Shown one piece after another: positions 57,558 through 64,000 of a stretch of 64,000 bases of DNA (position 1 is the first letter of the stretch; each line of letters opens with the position of its first letter). Location: positions 33,222,501 through 33,286,500 of the forward strand of contig CM060895.1 in the NCBI GenBank assembly GCA_030762935.1, given 5' to 3'. Under the pieces are notes generated by a model that had not been told where the DNA came from, did not search any database, and saw only the letters and a list, made by a program, of their open reading frames with translations. Origin of the DNA: Hymenopus coronatus. Its lineage: Eukaryota; Arthropoda; Insecta; Mantodea; Hymenopodidae. The position numbers and the translations under genes are program-made.

Positions 57558-58239
57558 TACGAGAACCGTTTCTTTTTTTAACCTCCAATCGCTTAGTATA
57601 GAAGCTACGTGGCCGCAGAAAGCGGACACGCGCTGTAGGCTATTGCGCAACTCTCGCACTACACACTCCGCCATTGTCGACCTCAAGGCGTCAGTCTGCG
57701 TTGCACTACAGCCACGTAAAGATGGCTGCCATCATCTTTGTTCCCGCTAAGTGTGAATACGTGTAATTTGTTTTCTGCAAGCAGAAATTCATCAAAGAAT
57801 GAGCCGAGGAATGCTGACTTCAGAATTGTGTTGATCCATAACAACGCTCGTCCATACACTGCTGGCACAACCCATCGGCTCCTTGAACAATGTCAACGGG
57901 ACGTTTTCGATCATCCGCCGTATAGTCCTGACCTGGCACCTAGCGACTTTCACCTTTTCACTGAACTGAAGACGTGGCTAGGAGAGCAGCACTTTCAAAC
58001 CAACGAAGATCTTCAAAAGAACGTCAATACTCATTTGAAATCATTGGCGGCAACATTTCTTTGCAGCGGGTATTGCAAAATTTGTGCACAGGTACGATAA
58101 ATGTCTGAATCTTTTCGGTGATTATGTTGAAAACTGACCATAAGTAAACAAAACTTTTAATAATAAATTAATTGTTTTCTATGAACTTGTCTTTTATTTA
58201 TAGCGTATCGGAGGTTGAAAAAAAAAAACGGCCTTCGTA
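57558..58239 (+). mobile_element. Mariner deletion derivative with TA target duplication
   Basis: TA at 57558-57559 and 58238-58239. The terminal repeats CGAGAACCGTTTC (left) and CGAAGGCCGTTTT (right, reverse complement) continue into TTTAACCTCC and TTCAACCTCC. The element is 678 bp, about half normal length. It is the same lineage as 18.57-19.04 kb. Confidence 0.93.
57722..58130 (+). pseudogene. Mariner transposase, internally deleted
   Basis: Starts MAAIIFVPAKCEYV and then a stop. AEIHQRMSR-like residues follow in a shifted frame. A deletion then jumps to RGMLTSELC, followed by IHNNARPYTAGTTHRLLEQ, FDHPPYSPDLAPSDFHLFTE, LKTWLGEQHF, LKSLAATF and, after a shift, RYDKCLNLFGDYVEN. The usual HDNARPH catalytic Asp is Asn here (HNNARPY), and the first Asp block is deleted. 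It is inactive but retains both ends, so another transposase could in principle have moved it. Confidence 0.88.
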
Positions 58240-58328
58240 TGTAGAATAATAAGCTGTTGTAATACTTGCCTTTTTGAAAAAATAAAAACACGAAGAGAAA
58301 GTAATGTCAATGGAATGCATCAGGTTTT

Positions 58329-59260
58329 TAAAAAATATAACTCCGCTTTAACCTACAGAAACTTAATTACTTGGATGGGATATGGCCGAAGGGGAATCGG
58401 CACCGGAGGGGACTCCACATCTCAACCATTGATTGTCTTTCTGTACGCCAGACCCATGGAGATAGAATGAGATAAGTATACTTTCAGAGGGCGGCCGACA
58501 GTCGGTCAGGGAGAGAACCACCGTGGGGGGTCCTAACAGTTCACAAGCAGTACTTCATCTCGACCCAAGGAGCCCTCCACTTAGGTGGTCTATCCGGGAC
58601 TAAGTCCGCAGACAGCTAATAACGCCATCCCGCTGTCGAGAGCTATATTTCCAGAGCGCAGTAATCTTTACGAAATGGCGTCTCTGCAGCAGTCCTCGTC
58701 GACACTTAAACCCTTAAAGAGAACGGTTGTGATGAAATGAAGAGACAGGAAGCTCGGGAAAATGAAGAAGTCTCCCCAGCATTCGCCTACTGAAAACTCC
58801 CGAAAAACCTATGGGTCAAAGAGATCGACCGCGGTGAATGGCAGTCCCAGACGAAACGTCTGGCCCAACTGACTCGGTGCGCTAAACCTGAGGTTATTGT
58901 CCGTTAATCCCATGAGCAGCCTGGGAGGAAAGGATGAGATAAGAGAATACACCGAGCGGCCAGAACCAGGAGTGACGACACAGCAATGACAGGATTCCTA
59001 TAGTAGAAGTACCCCGACAGTGGGACAGGCAGACAGTGGCGTGTTGGAATGTGTGAGGGGGTCGCTAAGAGCGGTGCTCCTCTTGGCATCAGCCGAAGTC
59101 AAGAAGAAGCCCTGCCACGCCGCACCGAGCACCATCGCTGACACTTCCAATCCTGAAAAATACCAACAGGATAAAGGATGAATGAAATGATAATGGAAAT
59201 TACATGGAGGGACAGGATATTCAGGATGAAAGAAACCCAAAGAGCATTCTGTAGGAGAGA
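58329..59260. other. GC-richer unassigned sequence
   Basis: Probably repeat-derived (CAGCATTCGCCTA at 58777 is shared with 41652), but no boundary or coding frame can be defined. Confidence 0.4.
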
Positions 59261-59350
59261 CCTATGGGTCAGGTAGGCCGGCCGCGGGAATTGAATCCGC
59301 GACCTCCCGTATACGGGCCACTGAAATGCCTGAGCAACACTGCTCGGTTT
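59261..59350 (-). other. tRNA-like SINE head
   Basis: Reverse complement: TGTTGCTCAGGCATTTCAGT, GGCCCGTATACGGGAGGTCG, GGATTCAATTCCCGC. The CCCGTATACGGG anticodon-arm-like hairpin and the B box are clear, but there is no full cloverleaf. Confidence 0.5.
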
Positions 59351-59785
59351 ATCTCCAATAACAAGATAAAGATAGAAGAATATTACAGCAATGGTTTTAG
59401 GAAAGTCAGCAGAGGAAATCATGTAAAAGCAACGCATAGGTTTTTGCCAGTGTTTCGCAGAGGATGTTAGATCGAAATCCAATAGCAGACCTTGACGTCA
59501 CGACTCTAGGATAGGAAGGAAAGTTTGGTTGTTGCTCTCTTTCACACATTCATCAATTTCAGACTACTGTCGCCCAGAAGGTGGTGCACCACACTGGCCG
59601 GCTTACCTTCGTTCAGATTCCTGCCACGCCCGCAGCCTCCTCTGTAGCAAATCCCATTATACGAGAGGCTATCCCAAACACAACAGTTACAGATTACTGC
59701 ATCTTTATATTCAATATCTATCACCACAATTCGTATAAACACATGGTTCACATCAAATTGTGGCTTTCATTGACCTGCGCTGTGA

Positions 59786-59806
59786 CAAAAAATCTGATGT
59801 GTACAT
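59786..59806 (-). mobile_element. HL860 stem-loop end only
   Basis: AAAAAATCTGATGTGTACAT and then unrelated sequence. Confidence 0.6.
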
Positions 59807-59834
59807 CTTGAGACAGTACATGTCATGCCAGGGA

Positions 59835-60045
59835 TTAAAATTTATTAAAAGGGGATATAAATTATACCAGTATAATATAAATTATGGATAGGTAGAGTCA
59901 GACTGACAAACTCAATGCCACAGCCGGGATTTGAACCACGGATCTCCCGATCTCTGGCCGGTTGCTCTTCCACTGAACTACCATGGCAACATGCCGGTAT
60001 AGCATTGAATTTCTCAACCGACTCGCATGTTTCCCGGTAAACCAC
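59835..60045 (-). mobile_element. tRNA-derived SINE (family A)
   Basis: Reverse complement: GCCATGGTAGTTCAGTGGAA, GAGCAACCGGCCAGAG, CCGTGGTTCAAATCCCGGC, TGTGGCA. Acceptor halves GCCATGG/CTGTGGC pair, but the T stem is mismatched. The body contains GTCAGTCTGACTCTACC. An opposite-facing relative lies at 60.16-60.37 kb. Confidence 0.75.
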
Positions 60046-60159
60046 AAGGTGCTCTCAAATTATTTTGAGATGACAACCCTAATGGCAGCTTACAATGTTG
60101 TTAGTACTCAAGTCCAAGAATTCATAGTATAGCCAACTATTGTGGTCAATTGGTATTTC

Positions 60160-60372
60160 ATTAATTGTTTTTTTCACACAAGTTGTGTGTAGGACAGGAG
60201 TGGCTAGAGCAACTGGCTAGAGATCGGGAGATCCGTGGCTCCATCCCGGCTATGGCATTGAACTTTTCAGTCTGACTATATCTATCCAACTCCTGTCCTA
60301 CACACGACATGTAAAAAACAATTAATCCAATATAAATTATACTTAAAGGGGACAAATTTACATTAAAATGAC
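60160..60372 (+). mobile_element. Family A SINE inside flanking inverted repeats
   Basis: The core GTGGCTAGAGCAACTGGCTA, GATCGGGAGATCCGTGGCTC, CGGCTATGGCATT (60200-60260) has inverted arms of about 40 bp: TTAATTGTTTTTTTCACACA to GTAGGACAGGAG (60160-60200) and ACTCCTGTCCTACACACGAC to AACAATTAAT (60289-60326). The tail AATATAAATTATACTTAAAG is shared with the 59.8 kb copy. Confidence 0.7.
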
Positions 60373-60967
60373 CAAGCAATAAATATGAAACATGTCTAAG
60401 AAGGCAAGGACAAACGGTTGTCACGAGCTGACAAGCGACCCAGGTAGGAGAGTACCGTTAAGGAAAGGACATTAAACTGAAGGGGTGAGGCTACACTGTC
60501 CGAGGGTGGACATAACAAGGGAAACAGATACAATTCTCTCGCTGGTCAAGCGACACTTTGGCACTAGGCATGGAACATCCGCGGAGCTAAAATGTGATTT
60601 TGGGTGCGTGGTGGAGCCGCACGGGCTACCTTTAGTTGTGTCGGAAATAGTGTTGATTTAATGCGCCAGAATCACCGAATCAAAAGTAAGTAATGATAGG
60701 CATGGTCGAGTAAAACGTAACTTGAGAGTAGAAACTTTAGGAGAAATGCGTGTGTGTTCGACGGCAGAGAAGGCCGAACAATAAGAATAAATGAGTTCAA
60801 TAATCATCTGGAACTCGAAGAAAATCACTTGCGTCTTACGACACCTGAGAAAGATTCCATACTAACAAAATCTTGAGCCAGGGCTCCCACATCTCCACAC
60901 CATTCTTAAATACCCTAAACCTACATAAAGGATACGAAGCGGAACCGTGGTACCCCCTATGTTACCG
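60373..60967. other. Unassigned sequence
   Basis: No recognised gene or repeat. Confidence 0.35.
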
Positions 60968-61076
60968 CTGCAACAAATGATTGTTAGAAAGCATATTCTT
61001 CCATCTACATTATGCTAATCGAGATAAACATTAGCCGAAATTGTCCTTATTACTTGGTCCCTTGTAAGTAGAAGGG
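60968..61076 (-). mobile_element. HL860 fragment
   Basis: CTGCAACAAATGATTGTTAG to CCTTGTAAGTAGAAGGG, cut by the next copy. Confidence 0.8.
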
Positions 61077-61936
61077 AAAAATCTAATATGTTCCATTCAG
61101 ATGATGTCTTCTACCTTTAATCAAAAGATTAATATGTTATCTTTGTCATGCTAATCAAGATAAACACAAGCAGAGTTAGTCTTATTACTAGATCCTTGTA
61201 AGGAGCAGGGAAATAAGAAAATGCACAGGGTAAAGCGATAGTCTCGTCTTTTAAAAGCCGGTCACTATGTGAAACAGCTGAAATACCAATTTCTTTGTTT
61301 TCCAGGAATAAACAAACGAGAACCAAGAATAAATATCTCTTCCCGTTTGAGAAAATTTTAAATGGCTAAAATTAAAAGTAATAATCCGGAATATTTCAAA
61401 AACGGTTAATTCTCAAAAAACAAAAAGAGATTATGTAACTGACTTGTGTGTTTTAATGAGATCTACATTTTTGTGATGTAAGTTTTTGTATATCTCATAC
61501 GGTTAGCCAGTTATACAAAACTCATCCAGAATGAAGAGGTCTACAAGGCTATTCCCAGAAAATGCAAAGTATATATTTTGTTTGTCATAAAAACATCTAA
61601 AATATTCGGTATTTTAACCAAAAGTGTTAGTCGCTTTTGAGAAAATTAAAATGTTCGAAAAACGTCCCATGTAAAGGTAAGCTGGGGGTAGGGGCATTTT
61701 CTTGAAAATCTTTGTTTCTACCAGACTTAAATACCAAGTTTTGTATTTAATGGTATTTTCGTTTTTGACCTAATCTACCCACAGAGACACACACGAACAT
61801 TTTTCTAAAAATGCTTTTTTTTGGATTCAGGTGGACCTAAAACTGCATCTGGTGAAATCTCGGTACGGAAGTTTTGGGTGCATTACAATACCATCTTTAT
61901 ACGCTATGAACATGGTACGTATAGAGAAAGTAAAAA
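61077..61936 (-). mobile_element. HL860 copy, older subfamily, in head-to-tail array
   Basis: AAAAATCTAATATGTTCC to GTATAGAGAAAGTAAAAA; shares its last A's with the following copy. Confidence 0.9.
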
Positions 61937-62609
61937 TCTGATGTGTTACACTCACATGACTGTCTCTAGCTGCTCTAAAAACATCTTACAATAAATTATT
62001 ATTCTTTCTACACATTGCTAATCGAGATAAAAATTTGCAGAATGTTCTTATTGCTTAGTTTCTTATGAGTAGAACAGAACCAAGGGAATGCACTAGTCTA
62101 AAGTGATAGTCAAATGTTTTAAAAGCTATCGTTATGTGAGTGAAATTGCAAATCGCTTTTTTGCTTGACCAGGAGTAGAACAAAAGAAAAGCGACACTTA
62201 CTATCTGAGGAAAACATAAGTACTTTACAATTGAAACAATAGCAAGTAATAACTTGGAAACCTCTACAACAAAAACGTAAAGGATACGTTTCTATCTCTT
62301 ACGGTTTAGCAGTTAAGCAACATTCGGCAAAATTCATCCAGAATAAAGAAGTCTTCAGAGGCTATTCTCAGAGATTTTATGTTGGATATAAATAGCTTTA
62401 ATATATGGGGTTTTAATAACAATCATTAGAGCCATTTTTTTATAAAATCAAAATTTTCGAAAAATTGTCCATGTAAAGCGTAGTTGTGTTGGGGGGATTT
62501 TCTTAAAAATCTTCGTGGTGTATCCTTAGAAGATACCAAATCTAAATACCAAGTTTGGTATTTAACTGTATTTTCGTTTTTGACCTATGCTGTCCTTTTT
62601 TCTGAAAAT

Positions 62610-62643
<34 letters not shown>

Positions 62644-62759
62644 GAGTCATGGGGTCCTAAAACATGTATTTCCGTTGGAATCTCGGTGTCGAATTTTTGG
62701 GTGCAATACAATTCTTCCTCTACACATTATGTCCATAATACTGTAGAGAAAGTAGAAAA
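61932..62759 (-). mobile_element. HL860 copy, older subfamily, in head-to-tail array
   Basis: AAAAATCTGATGTGTTACAC to CTGTAGAGAAAGTAGAAAA. The CA tract is replaced by a T-run of about 33 bp (62609-62641). Confidence 0.9.
62609..62641. repeat. Poly-T run
   Basis: About 33 T at the site that is TTTTTTTGGA in other HL860 copies; a local slippage expansion. Confidence 0.95.
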
Positions 62760-62894
62760 CCTAAAATACTAAAAAATTAAATTTATGATAAGCTTAAAAC
62801 TTGATATTTAACCCTCTACTGCATGGTGTTGCTATTTGGAAACAAAGATGATTAATCAAAGGTTTAAGTTATGGAATTAACATAGTCACGGACA

Positions 62895-63012
62895 AATTCC
62901 TTTATGGAATCGAGACTCCAAAACGTATATTTCCGATGAATTCTCGGTATCGAATTTTTGGATGGAATGAAATACCTTCTCTAGCTACTATGTACATGAT
63001 AGAGAAATTAGA
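62895..63012 (-). mobile_element. HL860 fragment (palindrome end)
   Basis: CCAAAACGTATATTTCCGATG, TCTCGGTATCGAATTTTTGG, CTACTATGTACATGATAGAG. It may be the lost remainder of the 60968 fragment. Confidence 0.75.
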
Positions 63013-63425
63013 AAAAATCAATAAAAATAAAGCGTTGTGCGATATAGTACATATCGCGAATAACTATTTTAATCTTTTGGGTATATCATTTGACGAGCAG
63101 GTACAACACAGTAGGCGAGGTTGGAAAACTGCGAGTTAGGCTCTAGGGAAGTGGCTGTGATTAACGATACTGTGATGATTGGCAGAGGAAGGCCACAAAC
63201 CGCAGTCCTAACAGGCGGACAGTTCACTGAGTGATGCTCCATCCGCTACTAGGTGAGAGAAAATGCTCGTGTTGTATGAGAGTTAATGACAAAACATAGA
63301 TCCCCTTGTCTCTGTGTTTGCATTTGTAAACTGTTCTGCTGTCTCGCGCAAACAACAAAGTGGGCAATGCTTCCGACACTGCTTTGTTTCACATAAAGGT
63401 TTCAAAAAGTATTTCAAATACGATT
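63013..63425. other. Unassigned sequence
   Basis: No recognised gene or repeat. Confidence 0.35.
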
Positions 63426-63642
63426 TTTACCCTCTCCATTAGGTGGAGTAAGTAGCAAAAGTATTATATTTCACACAAAAAGTGGATGTCAAAGTTTTAC
63501 CTTTATATATGTTTTGAGGCCTCGATGCAAAAATAAATAAATAGCATTTTTACAAAAATGACCAGGTGTTTGTGCTGTGCCTATGAACTGATTAACTACA
63601 ACTTTGTATTTAATTTTGGCATCTTCCAAGGATGCGATATAA
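63426..63642 (+). mobile_element. HL860 fragment, old
   Basis: TTTTTACCCTCTCCATTAGG, TTTACCTTTATATATGTTTTG, CAAGGATGCGATATAAATAA; cut by the next SINE. Confidence 0.6.
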
Positions 63643-63957
63643 ATAACTCCATGTTACGACAGCCATGGCCTACCATCCGGTCCCTGCGTCTCCCATCTCG
63701 ATCCACGACACACATCATGGATAGGGTGCAGTATTGACATGGTGAGCGCCTCGAACCCTCCTGGCCGGTTAATGCGGTCCTGGAGCCGCTACTTCTCCAT
63801 CAAGTAGCTCCTCAATTGGCCCCCCATTGACCTCACAAGGCTGAGTGCACGCCGGTTCAGGTCTCCCAGTGGGGAAAAAATCCCCACGCCGGTACTGGGA
63901 ATTGCACCCAAGTCTCCCGCTTGGCAAGCAGCAACGCTACCACCGCGCTAAGTAGAC
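63643..63957 (-). mobile_element. tRNA-Gly-like SINE (family G)
   Basis: Reverse complement: AGCGCGGTGGTAGCGTTGCT, GCTTGCCAAGCGGGAGAC, TTGGGTGCAATTCCC (decayed B box). The body has GTGCACTCAGCCTTGTGAGG and GCATTAACCGGCCAGGAGGG. It sits in old HL860 sequence. Confidence 0.88.
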
Positions 63958-63977
63958 AACCGATGCGATTTAAAGCT

Positions 63978-64000
63978 TTTAAAAAATCGGATGTGTGTCA
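63978..64000 (-). mobile_element. Start of another HL860 copy (cut by window end)
   Basis: AAAAAATCGGATGTGTGT fits the stem-loop terminus. Confidence 0.55.

Larger units (their letters stand above)
57300..58328 (+). mobile_element. Old HL860 copy split by a mariner
   Basis: Left part 57300-57559 (GTATAGATAGAGAAGG to CATGAAGTA). Right part 58240-58328 (TGTAGAATAATAAGCTG to AATGGAATGCATCAGGTTTTT). The mariner's TA duplication marks the exact break. Confidence 0.82.

Noticed and set aside
59919..59995. Authentic tRNA gene
   Set aside because: The acceptor stem pairs and the B box is good, but the anticodon and T stems are mismatched, and a related copy with a shared non-tRNA tail lies 250 bp away, so it is a SINE head.

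Overview
The window is repeat-rich, AT-rich eukaryotic DNA, most likely from an insect or other arthropod. The evidence is several tRNA-derived SINE families, 5'-truncated Jockey-like non-LTR retrotransposons, at least three Tc1/mariner lineages, abundant CA/AT/TTA microsatellites, and no operon-like coding. I cannot name the species. I found no intact host gene. Every coding trace I recognise is transposon-derived and broken, apart from one weak cysteine-rich trace (about 12.5-12.95 kb) that may be an old exon.

The main inhabitant is one non-autonomous element of about 860 bp, called HL860 here, with about 23 nearly full-length copies and about 20 fragments in both orientations (roughly 40% of the window by hand count). 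In my + orientation it starts with TTTTTACTTTCTCTA inside a long palindrome centred on ACTATGTACATAGT. It then carries a CA/GT-rich tract, a conserved AT-rich body, and an inverted GTAGAGAAAGT about 25 bp from the other end. It finishes with a short stem-loop (ATGTG...CACAT) and CAGATTTTT. Copies sit in T/A runs without evident target duplication. This layout (asymmetrical inverted repeats, 3' stem-loop, microsatellite, T|T target) matches what is known of Helentron-associated elements (HINE/DINE-1 type). That assignment is an inference; the repeat itself is directly visible. Two age classes are present and younger copies sit inside older ones.

Layout: 0.3-1.0 kb, a 5'-truncated non-LTR element with a 13-bp target duplication; 2.0-3.7 kb, an HL860 copy with an internal 31-bp minisatellite and a nested SINE; 4.7-5.5 kb, a foldback HL860; 6.1-7.8 kb, non-LTR reverse-transcriptase remains; 8.9-16.5 kb, mostly HL860; 17.0-19.3 kb, two Tc1/mariner remnants; 19.4-30.5 kb, mostly HL860, with nested copies; 30.7-33.3 kb, a non-LTR 3' half cut by an element with an 8-bp target duplication and then by an HL860; 34.8-36.5 kb, a mariner/SINE stack; 37.4-41 kb, HL860; 41-46 kb, AT-rich DNA with two old tandem duplications and a SINE; 46-57 kb, HL860, SINEs and a transposase remnant; 57.6-58.2 kb, a mariner deletion derivative with TA duplications; 58.3-61 kb, tRNA-like repeats; 61-64 kb, head-to-tail HL860 copies and a SINE.

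Nothing works together as a pathway. The value lies in the nested stratigraphy, which gives relative ages and, in two places, reconstructed empty sites that reveal how the elements insert.
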